DNA from: Pseudomonadota bacterium
GTDB lineage: Bacteria; Pseudomonadota; Alphaproteobacteria; Azospirillales; Azospirillaceae
NCBI GenBank assembly: GCA_023423695.1
Contig: JAFAFA010000152.1
Location: forward strand, 124,001-188,000
Direction of reading: 5' to 3'
DNA: 64,000 bases
Shown here: piece by piece, positions 28,401-36,252 of the stretch
How positions within the stretch are numbered: the first letter of the stretch is position 1
How the letters are laid out: each line of letters starts with the position of its first letter
The notes under the pieces: model-generated
The model's database searches: none
Told to the model about the DNA's origin: nothing
The model's input: only the letters and a program-made list of their open reading frames with translations
Made by a program: the position numbers and the translations under genes

Positions 28401-29026
28401 TACTGAACCGGCCGCAGCTCTATCGCTCCCTGTTGGACCGCTTCCGGGCCGAACAGGAAGGATCGGCCGTGCTGATCGCCGATGCGCTCGCCGATGGCAA
28501 TCTCGCCCTTGCGGAACTCACCGCCCACACCGCCAAGGGCCTGTCGGCGCAGATCGGCGCCGGCGCGCTCGCCGAGGCGGCGGCGGCATTGGAAGCTGCC
28601 TTGCGTACCAGCGAAACCGAAGTCGAAACGGACCGGCTCATCGACCTCTATGCGCAGGCGCTGCGCCGGACGCTGGCGGCCATCGACCGCGCGATCCCGC
28701 AGCAGGAGGGACCTCCCGCCGGATCGCCGGATGCCGCGCCGTCTTCCACCGCCTCTCCCGGCGCATCGTCCGGCATGCCGGCGGTTGTTGCCCCCCTGCC
28801 CCCGCTGAGTGCTGCGCAGGAGGGCCTCCTGCGCCGGCTTGACGCCCTGCTGGCCGACGACGACGCCGATGCCCATGAACTGGTTCGGCAGGAGGAGGAA
28901 GCTCTGCGCGCAGCGCTGGGATCCGATGCCTACGGTACTCTGGCGATGGCCATTGGGCGTTTCGATTTCGACCAGGGGCTGGCCGTCACGCGCGGCCGCC
29001 TGACTGCCGTCGCGACCTCCACTTAA
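25430..29026 (+). CDS. MHYT-PAS hybrid histidine kinase with two receivers and Hpt
   Basis: Membrane sensor kinase of 1198 residues. The N-terminal MHYT domain (about 15-260) has seven helices and the motifs MHFIGM, MHYTGM and MHYTAM, thought to bind copper and to sense gases such as oxygen or NO. A PAS domain follows (about 285-400). The kinase has His434 in FIANVSHEVRTPLNAI and HATPase motifs NYVSNAVKF and GTGLGLVIS. Two receivers follow (Asp729 in FVDWRMPGMDG; Asp875 in LMDMQMPVMDG), then an Hpt domain with His1033 in HTAKG. It is a full phosphorelay in one chain. The HD-GYP gene follows after 14 bases and is its likely partner. Confidence 0.93.
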   Translation: MIMWLDSLFRPAAPGPLDAVLVGSYTPWLVGLSFLVAAFASLAALMIAQRLSTAAPLARAVWLAAGSASMGGGIWAMHFIGMLAFALPCGVNYSAGLTLLSLLPGMMASGVALRVIGRTDEIGRKRLALSAVLMGAGIGAMHYTGMAAMDIDAVLRYDARLVVLSVVVAVVLAFVSLSIRGLTRRAKAAGGRILAMSAAAAVMGSAITGMHYTAMHAAIFFPAEQPEALVATLPPTTLALLVVVFAVSLATATMAAAVAGRQVETAQALREEIARRAVLERDAKAGEARLQAIFDTVVDGIITINERGTILRWSPAAARIFGYGAEETVGNNVSLLMPEPHHSAHDGYLRHFLDTGEAKIIGIGRETVGRRKTGELFPLELSISQVRLGEEMLFTGIVRDVTERKRVQRELEEAVRGADAANRAKSAFIANVSHEVRTPLNAIIGMAHILMRAGMERSQHDQAAKILNAGRSLLSIINDILDFSKVEAGQLTIEAIELDLERVLQDVADMVVEKAAAKGLELVVDIGADVPLRLVGDPLRLGQILLNYVSNAVKFTQSGEIKVTVRRDDGAGEAAEGRVRLHFAVSDTGIGLSEEARGRLFQPFQQADASTTRRFGGTGLGLVISKRLAEMMGGGVGVESRPGEGSTFWFTAVLGVAASSADRKAATPVGLRGRRALVVEDNDSTRTVICDMLRSMTFEVQGAAGGNEAVATTRAALAAGKPFDIVFVDWRMPGMDGIDAVRAIRALHAKDPASAAAPAFVLVTAYGGAEIMHRAARAGVDEILVKPVNPSILLDAASRALGIVGADVVPPEAPDAAIGAQLAGLRILVAEDNPLNQDVARELLTSAGALPDIADNGAIALERLAEQRYDLVLMDMQMPVMDGLTAVRLLRERPELTTLPVVAMTANAMAGDRRACLDAGMNDHLSKPIDPEELYAMVARWAGRAAAAPDASAGDSLDGFAPSIRRAAAGVPSPFDAVGPEIDAAAGLHRVLNRPQLYRSLLDRFRAEQEGSAVLIADALADGNLALAELTAHTAKGLSAQIGAGALAEAAAALEAALRTSETEVETDRLIDLYAQALRRTLAAIDRAIPQQEGPPAGSPDAAPSSTASPGASSGMPAVVAPLPPLSAAQEGLLRRLDALLADDDADAHELVRQEEEALRAALGSDAYGTLAMAIGRFDFDQGLAVTRGRLTAVATST

Positions 29027-29040
29027 TCCCGCTCACCCCC

Positions 29041-30189
29041 ATGTCCACAGCCGCCCTGCCGATCGAAAGACCGTTTGCGATGACCGACGCCGAAGCCCGT
29101 CGCCCCGTTGTGCTCGTGGTGGACGATACACCGGACAATCTGATGCTGATGGCCGGCCTGCTGAAGGAGAGCTACCGGGTCAAGGTGGCGAGCAGCGGCG
29201 AGAAGGCGCTGCGGATCGCGCAGACCGCTCCGGCTCCCGACCTGATCCTGCTCGACATCATGATGCCGGACATGGACGGTTACGCCGTGTGCCGCCGGCT
29301 GAAGGCCGATGCGGCCACCCGGGACATCCCGGTGGTCTTCCTGACCGCACTGTCGGAGCAGGAGGACGAGCAGGCCGGCCTGGAGCTGGGTGCGGTGGAC
29401 TACATCACCAAGCCGATCAGCGCGCCCATTCTGCTGGCCCGCGTGCGCAATCACATCCGCCTCAAGGAGGCGACCGACTACATCCGCGACAAGAACCTGT
29501 TCCTGGAAGCGGAAGTGGAGCGCCGCACCGCCCATGTGCGGGCGATCCAGGACGTGACGATCATGGCGTTGGCCTCTCTGGCGGAGACGCGGGACAACGA
29601 GACCGGCAGCCATATCCTGCGGACCCAGCATTACGTCCGCGCCCTGGCGGAGGAGCTGCGCCACCACCCGCGCTTCGCCGACTTCCTGACGGATGGCGTC
29701 ATCGATCTGCTCTACAAATCGGCGCCGCTGCACGACATCGGCAAGGTCGGCATCCCCGATGCGATCCTGCTGAAGCCGGGCAAGCTGACGGCGGAGGAGT
29801 GGGAAATCATGAAGACCCACGCCACGCTGGGCAGCGACTCCCTGGCGCGGGCGGAGGACCGGCTGGACGGCGACACTCCATCCTTCCTGCGCTTCGCCCG
29901 CGAGATCGCCGATGCGCATCATGAGAAATGGGACGGCTCCGGCTATCCGCGCGGCCTGAAGGGGGAGGAGATTCCCGTGTCGGCCCGGCTGATGGCGCTC
30001 GCCGACGTCTACGACGCCTTGATCTCCAGGCGCGTCTACAAGGAACCGATGAGCCATGAGCAGGCAGTGGCCATCATCCTGGACGGGCGGGGCCGCCACT
30101 TCGATCCGGATGTCGCCGACGCTTTCCTGCGGCTTGCCGAACGTTTCCAGCAAATCGCCGAGCGTTACGCCGACCAAAGCATGTCGTGA
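29041..30189 (+). CDS. Response regulator with HD-GYP domain (cyclic-di-GMP phosphodiesterase)
   Basis: RpfG-like protein of 382 residues. The receiver domain at about 20-140 has Asp72 in LILLDIMMPDMDG. A short coiled linker leads to an HD-GYP domain with LHDIGKVGIPD and KWDGSGYPRGLKGEEIP. HD-GYP proteins cleave cyclic-di-GMP, so this links the upstream MHYT kinase to second-messenger turnover (inference from the 14-base spacing). The start is uncertain: neither the ATG at 29041 nor the in-frame ATG at 29080 has a good ribosome site, which suggests coupling to the upstream gene. Confidence 0.92.
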   Translation: MSTAALPIERPFAMTDAEARRPVVLVVDDTPDNLMLMAGLLKESYRVKVASSGEKALRIAQTAPAPDLILLDIMMPDMDGYAVCRRLKADAATRDIPVVFLTALSEQEDEQAGLELGAVDYITKPISAPILLARVRNHIRLKEATDYIRDKNLFLEAEVERRTAHVRAIQDVTIMALASLAETRDNETGSHILRTQHYVRALAEELRHHPRFADFLTDGVIDLLYKSAPLHDIGKVGIPDAILLKPGKLTAEEWEIMKTHATLGSDSLARAEDRLDGDTPSFLRFAREIADAHHEKWDGSGYPRGLKGEEIPVSARLMALADVYDALISRRVYKEPMSHEQAVAIILDGRGRHFDPDVADAFLRLAERFQQIAERYADQSMS

Positions 30190-30315
30190 GAACCGCACTG
30201 GACCGCACCGGGCTTGCCGGAGGCTGACAGCGCCTTGGCCAAGATGCTCAACGGCCTCAACGCCTCCACAAGACCGGGGCGATCCGGCGCGGCTCGGTAT
30301 TCGGGAATTCCGTCC

Positions 30316-30798
30316 TCAATCGGCCCTTTTGAAATCCATGGTCCAGTTGGTTTCCCAGCTTTCGCCGCCGTCGGCGGACATCGCCTGTTCCCAGCGCGGA
30401 GTGGCGGTATGGGTATCCAGCCAGAGGAAACGGGTTTTGACCGGCCGTCCCTTGAAGCATTCATCCGCGTAGAAGGTCCCGACATTCTCCTCGAACCGGC
30501 CCACCACAGGCGTCTCGATTGAATGCGGGTCGGCAGCGGAAAGCCACCAGATGGCCCAGAGCCCGCGCTGCGGATCATAGGACCTGATCGCAATCGCTCT
30601 GTAGGCACCCTGCGGTAGGTTCAGGAAATTATCCTCAATGTTCCCGTTCCCCCCGAGAACCGGCCGCATGTCCGCCGTCCCGGTAAAGCTGTCCCACTCC
30701 TGACAGCCAGCCAGACGCTCCCGCAGCCGGCGATGCGAGACGGTCCAGGACCCGATTTCGAAATCAAAGGCACGCGCCATCAAGTCCCAGTCATTCAT
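30316..30798 (-). CDS. Conserved hypothetical protein, 160 residues
   Basis: I do not recognise the family with confidence. The protein starts MNDWDLMARAFDFEIGSW and has many aromatic residues in short beta-like segments (GSWTVSHRRL, RSYDPQRGLWAIWWLSA, TRFLWLDTHTATPRWEQAMS). This pattern is reminiscent of DUF1579-type or lipocalin-like small barrels. The ATG at 30798 is preceded by GGGGGGA at about seven bases. No signal peptide or membrane helix. It stands alone, convergent with the HD-GYP gene. Confidence 0.7.
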   Translation of the reverse strand: MNDWDLMARAFDFEIGSWTVSHRRLRERLAGCQEWDSFTGTADMRPVLGGNGNIEDNFLNLPQGAYRAIAIRSYDPQRGLWAIWWLSAADPHSIETPVVGRFEENVGTFYADECFKGRPVKTRFLWLDTHTATPRWEQAMSADGGESWETNWTMDFKRAD

Positions 30799-30813
30799 CT
30801 GCAATCCCCCCAC

Positions 30814-31054
30814 TCCCAGCCATGAGGATCATGTTCACGTTATGTTCCGAAGGGTGTCAATGGTATATTTCTTCTGGCGCATTTCAAAATTGACATATCG
30901 CCTGGGAACTTGGCGGAGCCAGCCAATCGCAAAAATACGTTTTTTACTGTAAAATTTATCCCGGCTTACGGACGCATTCTACAATGTTGACGGCGCACTG
31001 GAATCGTGTTCCCCTTAAATCTACTAGATTTATGGATATGAGGGGAGCTTCACC
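30814..31054. promoter_or_regulatory. AT-rich upstream region of the Nrt/Tau-type operon
   Basis: Markedly AT-rich non-coding DNA between divergent genes, with a TTGACA hexamer at 30890 and TTGACG at 30987. I could not pair either with a good -10 box. A 17-base perfect palindrome lies near its right end and is listed separately. Confidence 0.4.
31016..31032. promoter_or_regulatory. Perfect 17-base palindrome, putative operator
   Basis: TAAATCTA-C-TAGATTTA is a perfect inverted repeat lying 22 bases upstream of the binding-protein start codon. Its position and symmetry suit a repressor site. No regulator gene adjoins the operon, so the binding protein is unknown. Confidence 0.55.
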
Positions 31055-32086
31055 ATGCGACAGCCAAGACGCCCCAGCCGGCGCGCCTTCGCGGCCATCG
31101 CCGCGTCGGTGATGGGGCTGCTGATGACGTCGGCGATCGCGGCTCCGGCGGCTGCCGAAGGACGCATCCGCATCGCCGAGCAGTATGGGCTCGGCTATCT
31201 GCCCTTGCATGTGCTGCGCCACAATCAGCTGATCGAAAAGCACGGGAAGGCGCTAGGCCTCGACATCGCCGTCGAATGGGTTCAACTGTCCGGCGGCGCG
31301 GCGATGAACGATGCGCTGCTGTCCGGCAGCATCGATCTGGGCTCCGCCGGCGTCGGGCCGCTGCTGACCATCTGGGACCGGACCAGAGGCAACGCCAACG
31401 TCAAGGCGATCGCGTCGCTCAACGACATGCCGCTGTTCCTGACCACCGCTAACCCCAAGGTCAAGACGCTGAAGGATTTCACCGACGCCGACAAGATCGC
31501 GCTGCCGGCGGTGAAGGTCGGCGTGCAGGCCCGTATCCTGCAGATGGCGGCGGAAAAGGAACTGGGCGCCGGCAAGCACGACGCGCTCGACAAGCTGACC
31601 GTGTCGATGCCGCATCCCGACGCCACGGCGGCCCTGCTGTCGGGCAGCGGCGGCATCACCGCCCATCTCTCCGGCCCGCCCTTCCAGTACCAGCAACTGG
31701 ACGACCCGAAGGTCCACAAGGTCTTCAGCTCCTACGACGTGCTGGGCGGGCAGCACAGCTTCAACCTGATCTGGAGCAAGCAGTCCTTCCGCGACGACAA
31801 CCCGAAGACCTACCGGGCCTTCCTGAACGCGCTTCGCGAGGCGATGGACAGCATCAACGCCGATCGCGAGGCGGCGGCGGACGCCTATCTGGCGCAGAAC
31901 AAGGGCAGCCTGGACAAGGCCTATATCCTGCGCCTGCTGAATGATCCCGACATCCGCTTCACCGTCACGCCGAACAGGACGGAGGTCTTCGCCGAGTTCA
32001 TGCACAAGGTCGGCGCCATCAAGAACAAGCCGGCCTCCTGGAAGGATTATTTCTTCGACGACCTGCATGACGGCGCGGGGAGCTGA
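31055..32086 (+). CDS. ABC transporter substrate-binding protein (NrtA/SsuA/TauA type)
   Basis: Periplasmic receptor of 343 residues. It has a long signal peptide (RRPSRRAFAAIAASVMGLLM, cleaved near AAPAAAEG; twin arginines allow Tat export). The mature part begins RIRIAEQYGLGYLPLHVLRHN, followed by SGGAAMNDALLSGSIDLGS, the pattern of the nitrate/sulfonate/taurine receptor family. A GGGGAG ribosome site lies about eight bases upstream. It leads an operon with ATPase, permease, a threonine-synthase-like enzyme and an Ldh-family dehydrogenase. The ligand is therefore likely a small organic acid or sulfonate that those enzymes handle (inference). Confidence 0.9.
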   Translation: MRQPRRPSRRAFAAIAASVMGLLMTSAIAAPAAAEGRIRIAEQYGLGYLPLHVLRHNQLIEKHGKALGLDIAVEWVQLSGGAAMNDALLSGSIDLGSAGVGPLLTIWDRTRGNANVKAIASLNDMPLFLTTANPKVKTLKDFTDADKIALPAVKVGVQARILQMAAEKELGAGKHDALDKLTVSMPHPDATAALLSGSGGITAHLSGPPFQYQQLDDPKVHKVFSSYDVLGGQHSFNLIWSKQSFRDDNPKTYRAFLNALREAMDSINADREAAADAYLAQNKGSLDKAYILRLLNDPDIRFTVTPNRTEVFAEFMHKVGAIKNKPASWKDYFFDDLHDGAGS

Positions 32087-32090
32087 GCGG

Positions 32091-32939
32091 ATGAACGCGC
32101 TGACCTATCCGCACAGCATCGACAGCGACGGCCTGTCCGAACGGCCGCTGCTGGACGTCTCCGGCGTGACCCTGCAATACAAGACGCGGCACCACCTCGT
32201 CACCGCGACCTACCGTGTCGATTTCCAGGTGTTCCGGGCCGAACGCTACGTCCTGCTGGGGCCGTCGGGCTGCGGCAAATCCTCCCTGCTGAAGGCGGTC
32301 GGCGGATTCCTGCAGCCGGTCGAGGGGGCGATCCGCCTGAACGGCCGCACCGTGACGAAGCCCGGCCCCGACCGCATGATGGTCTTCCAGGAGTTCGACC
32401 AGCTTCCGCCCTGGAAGACGGTCAAGGAGAACGTGATGTTCCCCCTGCTCGCCAGCGGCAAGACCAAGCGGCGCGAGGCGGAGGAAAAGGCGCTCGACTG
32501 CATCGCCCGCGTGAACCTGACGAAGTTCGCCGACGTCCACCCGCACATGCTGTCCGGCGGCATGAAGCAGCGCGTCGCCATCGCCCGCGCCATGGCGATG
32601 GAGCCCGACATCCTGCTGATGGACGAGCCCTTCGCCGCGCTCGACGCGCTGACCCGCCGCAAGATGCAGGAGGAGTTGCTGCAGTTGTGGGACGACCTGC
32701 GCTTCACCGTGCTGTTCGTCACCCATTCCATCGAGGAGGCGCTGATCGTCGGATCGCGCATCCTAGTGCTGTCGCCCCATCCCGGACAGGTGAAGGCGGA
32801 GGTGAACTGCGACGGTTACGACCATGGCGCCGTCGGCGGGGCGGAGTTCCAGACACTCGCCGGCCGCATCCACGCCATGCTGTTCGCCGAAGATGTGGAA
32901 GGCTCCAGCCAAGCCGCCGGAAAGGGGACAAGCGCATGA
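32091..32939 (+). CDS. ABC transporter ATP-binding protein (NrtD/SsuB/TauB type)
   Basis: ATPase of 282 residues with Walker A GPSGCGKSSL near residue 60, signature LSGGMKQRVAIARAM and Walker B ILLMDEPFAALDALTR. The start at 32091 lies four bases after the binding-protein stop codon, with GGGGAG upstream. Its last bases overlap the permease gene by ATGA, so the three transport genes are coupled. Confidence 0.93.
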   Translation: MNALTYPHSIDSDGLSERPLLDVSGVTLQYKTRHHLVTATYRVDFQVFRAERYVLLGPSGCGKSSLLKAVGGFLQPVEGAIRLNGRTVTKPGPDRMMVFQEFDQLPPWKTVKENVMFPLLASGKTKRREAEEKALDCIARVNLTKFADVHPHMLSGGMKQRVAIARAMAMEPDILLMDEPFAALDALTRRKMQEELLQLWDDLRFTVLFVTHSIEEALIVGSRILVLSPHPGQVKAEVNCDGYDHGAVGGAEFQTLAGRIHAMLFAEDVEGSSQAAGKGTSA

Positions 32940-33847
32940 CCGACCTGTCCTTTTCCCCGCGCCCCCTCCCGCCGGGCGGCCGGCGCGAACCGCCCCTGCG
33001 CCCGGAGTACGAGCGCACCGTCACCGCGACCGGCCCCATCGGCGACGTCGCCCGCCCGCTGTCCCCGTGGGAGCGGCTGAACAACGTCACGGCTCTGCGC
33101 CGGCTGCTGGTCCTCGCCGCGGTCGCGGCGCTGTGGCAGGCGGCGGCGGTCTGGCAGAACAATCCGCTGATGTTCCCGACCTTCACCGACACCGCGGCGG
33201 CGCTGTGGGACGGCATCCGGCACGACGGTCTGCTGTCGATGGCCTGGACCTCGCTGTCGGTGCTGCTGAAGGGATATGCGGTGGCGCTGGTGCTGGCCGT
33301 GCTGCTGACCACGGTCGCCGTGTCGACCCGGATCGGCAACGACCTGCTGTCGACGCTGACCTCCATGTTCAACCCCCTGCCGGCCATCGCCCTGCTGCCC
33401 ATCGCCATGCTGTGGTTCGGGCTGGGCGAGGTCAGCCTGATCTTCGTGCTGGTCCATGCCGTACTGTGGCCGCTGGCGCTGAACACCCATGCCGGCTTCA
33501 CCTCGGTGTCGGAGACGCTGCGGATGGCCGGCCGGAACTATGGGCTGGGCGGGCTGCGCTATGTCGTGACGCTGCTGATCCCCGCCGCCTTCCCGGCGAT
33601 CCTGACCGGGCTGAAGGTCGGCTGGGCCTTCGCCTGGCGCACGCTGATCGCGGCGGAGCTGGTGTTCGGCGTGTCGTCCGGCAAGGGCGGGCTCGGCTGG
33701 TTCATCTTCCAGAACCGCAACGAGCTTTACATCGACAAGGTCTTCGCCGGCCTCGTCACCGTCATCCTGATCGGCCTGCTGGTCGAGAACGTCGTCTTCC
33801 GCTGGATCGAGGTCCACACGGTCCGCAAATGGGGCATGGTCCGCTAA
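32936..33847 (+). CDS. ABC transporter permease (NrtB/SsuC/TauC type)
   Basis: Membrane subunit of 303 residues with a Pro/Arg-rich cytoplasmic N-terminus of about 55 residues and six helices. The coupling loop follows the EAA pattern (MAGRNYGLGGLRYVVTLLIP). TVSTRIGN-type and AIALLPIAMLWFGLGEVS segments match the family. It is immediately followed by the PLP enzyme gene with no gap, so transport and metabolism share a transcript. Confidence 0.92.
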   Translation: MTDLSFSPRPLPPGGRREPPLRPEYERTVTATGPIGDVARPLSPWERLNNVTALRRLLVLAAVAALWQAAAVWQNNPLMFPTFTDTAAALWDGIRHDGLLSMAWTSLSVLLKGYAVALVLAVLLTTVAVSTRIGNDLLSTLTSMFNPLPAIALLPIAMLWFGLGEVSLIFVLVHAVLWPLALNTHAGFTSVSETLRMAGRNYGLGGLRYVVTLLIPAAFPAILTGLKVGWAFAWRTLIAAELVFGVSSGKGGLGWFIFQNRNELYIDKVFAGLVTVILIGLLVENVVFRWIEVHTVRKWGMVR

Positions 33848-35128
33848 ATGGCTTTCCAAGACATCAATCCCGTGCGCTTCGATTCCAACCTGGCGGTCGA
33901 GCGCCCCACCTTCGTCACCCATCTGGTATGCGCCTACACCGGCGAGCGGTACGAGGCCGACACCGTCCACAACCTGTCGCGCGCCGGCAAGCCGCTGCTG
34001 GTCCGCTACGACCTGAATGGCGTGAAGCAGGCGCTGAGCAAGAGCGCGCTGTCCGAACGCCCGCAGGATCTGTGGCGCTACCGCGAGCTTCTGCCCGTCC
34101 GCAAGGTCGAGGACATCGTCAGCCTGGGCGAGGCGGTGACCCCGCTGGTGCCGCTGTCCCGGCTGGCGAAAAAACTGGGCGCGGCCGAACTGCTGGTAAA
34201 GGACGAGGGGCGGCTTCCCACCGGCTCCTTCAAGGCGCGCGGGCTGGTGATGGCGGTGTCGATGGCGAAGTCCTTCGGCATCACGCACATGGCGATGCCG
34301 ACCAACGGCAATGCCGGGGCGGCGCTGGCCGCCTACGCCACCCGCGCCGGCATCCGGACCACCATCTTCTGCCCGGCCGACACGCCCGAGGTGAACGTGT
34401 CGGAGATCGAGTTGCAGGGCGCTACCGTCTACCGCGTCAACGGCCTGATCGACGATTGCGGGAAGATCGTCGGCGAGGGCAAGGCCAAGGTCGGCTGGTT
34501 CGACGTCTCCACCCTGAAGGAGCCTTACCGGATCGAAGGCAAGAAGACCATGGGGCTGGAATTGGCCGAACAGCTGGGCTGGGAGGTGCCGGACGTCATC
34601 TTCTATCCCACCGGCGGCGGCACCGGCCTGATCAGCATGTGGAAGGCCTTCGACGAACTGGAGGCCATCGGCTTCATCGGATCGAAGCGCCCGCGCATGG
34701 TGGCGGTGCAGGCCGCCGGCTGTGCCCCGATGGTCCGTGCCTGGGAACAGGGGGAGGAGCATGCCCCGCGCTGGGAGGATGCGCACACCATCGCGTCCGG
34801 CATCCGCGTGCCCCAGGCGGTCGGCGATTTCCTGATCCTGCGCGCGGTGCGCGAGAGCGGCGGCTTCGCCATCGCGGTGCCCGACGACGCCATCCAGGCC
34901 GCACTGAACGAGGTGGCGCGCGAGGAAGGTTTCCTGCTCTGCCCCGAAGGAGCCGCCACCTACGCCGCCTACAAACAGGCGCTGGTCGACGGCCGGGTCG
35001 GGCGGGACGAACGCGCCGTCCTGTTCAACTGCGCAACCGGCCTGAAATACCCGCTGCCACCGGTACACCGCACACTCGACCGCACCCGGCCCATCGACTA
35101 TTCGCTCTTTGAGGACAGCGGCCGATGA
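33848..35128 (+). CDS. Threonine-synthase-like PLP-dependent enzyme
   Basis: Fold-type II PLP enzyme of 426 residues. The cofactor lysine is in PTGSFKARG, the phosphate-binding loop in PTGGGTGLI, and NGNAGAALAAYA matches the threonine synthase/cysteate synthase branch. A four-residue-type cysteine N-terminus (VCAYTGERYEAD) resembles the short header of short-form threonine synthases. It is encoded inside a transport operon, away from other threonine genes (hom, thrB). A catabolic or specialised beta/gamma-replacement or elimination role is therefore more likely than housekeeping threonine synthesis. It begins directly after the permease stop and overlaps the next gene by ATGA. Confidence 0.82.
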   Translation: MAFQDINPVRFDSNLAVERPTFVTHLVCAYTGERYEADTVHNLSRAGKPLLVRYDLNGVKQALSKSALSERPQDLWRYRELLPVRKVEDIVSLGEAVTPLVPLSRLAKKLGAAELLVKDEGRLPTGSFKARGLVMAVSMAKSFGITHMAMPTNGNAGAALAAYATRAGIRTTIFCPADTPEVNVSEIELQGATVYRVNGLIDDCGKIVGEGKAKVGWFDVSTLKEPYRIEGKKTMGLELAEQLGWEVPDVIFYPTGGGTGLISMWKAFDELEAIGFIGSKRPRMVAVQAAGCAPMVRAWEQGEEHAPRWEDAHTIASGIRVPQAVGDFLILRAVRESGGFAIAVPDDAIQAALNEVAREEGFLLCPEGAATYAAYKQALVDGRVGRDERAVLFNCATGLKYPLPPVHRTLDRTRPIDYSLFEDSGR

Positions 35129-36189
35129 GCGAGGTCCGCTACCGCCCGGATCGGCTGGTCGCGACGCTCGACGCCATCCTCCGCCGCAGCGGCAGCCCGG
35201 CGGAGGAGGCGGCCATCGTCGCCGCCAATCTGGTGGAGGCCGACGCCCGCGGCCATGCCAGCCATGGCGTCTGCCAGATCGCCGTCTATACCCGCAGCCT
35301 GGAGCTGGGCCATCTCCAGCCCGACCGCCATGCCCGCATCGTCCGTGACGAGGCGCCCTTTCTGGTGGTGGACGGCGATGTCGGCTATGGGCAGGTGATC
35401 GCGCGGGAGGCGACCGACCTCGCCATCGAACGGGCCAAGGCGGGCGGCGCCTGCATCCTCGCCCTGCGCAACGCCCACCATATCGGCCGCGTCGGCTCCT
35501 ATGGCGAGCAGTGCATCGACGCCGGGCTGATCGGGCTGTTCTTCGTCAATGTGGTCAGCCGTCCGCTGGCGGCGCCCCATGGCGGCGGACGGCCGCGTCT
35601 GGGCACCAACCCGGTCTGCATCGCCGTGCCCGGCACGCCCGGATACGCCCCATTCCTGCTGGATTTCGCCACCAGCGCCATCGCCGCCAACAAATGCCGC
35701 ATCAAGGCCTCGCTGGGCGCGGAGGTGGAGGATGGTCTCCTGCTGGACCCGGAGGGCCGGCCGACCCGCGATCCCGGCGTGATGTTCACCGAACCGACCG
35801 GCGCCATCCTGCCCTTCGGCGGTCATAAGGGCTACGGCCTGGCCCTGGCCTGCGAAATCCTGGCCGGCGCGCTGGCCGGCGGCCTGCCCGCGCTGCCGGA
35901 GAATCTGCGGCCGGGCCGCGTGGTCAACAATGCGCTGGCCTTCATCATCGACCCCAACCGGGTGGCCGGCCCGGAATGGCAGACGCTGACCGACGCGGTC
36001 CTCGACCATGTCGCCGACACGCCTCCCACGCCCGGCAGTGACGGCGTCAGCATCCCCGGCGAGCCGGAGGCGCTGCACCGCATGACCGCCATGGACCGCG
36101 GCATCGCTCTCGACCCCGACACGGTTGCGGCGCTCCACCGCATCGGCGGCGGGCTCGGGTTGGACGTCAAGGCGTTGCTGGAGGGATAG
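35125..36189 (+). CDS. Ldh-family (malate/L-lactate/sulfolactate type) dehydrogenase
   Basis: NAD(P)-dependent oxidoreductase of 354 residues. The family signatures are ARGHASHGVCQI near residue 45, the catalytic-histidine segment NAHHIGRVGSYGEQ near 115, and GTNPVCIAVPG near 165. The family oxidises or reduces 2-hydroxy/2-keto acids (malate, sulfolactate, ureidoglycolate, 2,3-diketogulonate) and cyclic imino acids. Its fusion by ATGA overlap to the PLP enzyme suggests that the two act in sequence on one imported compound. Confidence 0.87.
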   Translation: MSEVRYRPDRLVATLDAILRRSGSPAEEAAIVAANLVEADARGHASHGVCQIAVYTRSLELGHLQPDRHARIVRDEAPFLVVDGDVGYGQVIAREATDLAIERAKAGGACILALRNAHHIGRVGSYGEQCIDAGLIGLFFVNVVSRPLAAPHGGGRPRLGTNPVCIAVPGTPGYAPFLLDFATSAIAANKCRIKASLGAEVEDGLLLDPEGRPTRDPGVMFTEPTGAILPFGGHKGYGLALACEILAGALAGGLPALPENLRPGRVVNNALAFIIDPNRVAGPEWQTLTDAVLDHVADTPPTPGSDGVSIPGEPEALHRMTAMDRGIALDPDTVAALHRIGGGLGLDVKALLEG

Positions 36190-36190
36190 C

Positions 36191-36211
36191 GGGGGGCTGC
36201 ATTTGCCCCCC
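36191..36211 (+). terminator. Hairpin between convergent dehydrogenase genes
   Basis: GGGGGGC and GCCCCCC pair around a seven-base loop right after the Ldh-family stop codon. Only a weak T-rich tail follows. It probably ends the importer operon transcript before the convergent D-2-hydroxyacid dehydrogenase gene. Confidence 0.6.
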
Positions 36212-36252
36212 TTGCCGTTCGCTCAAACCCAGATCTTTCAGGCCCAGTTCCC

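Noticed and set aside
32816..35068. Minus-strand open frame opposite the permease and PLP-enzyme genes
   Set aside because: Antisense shadow; the plus strand encodes clear family members with coupled starts.
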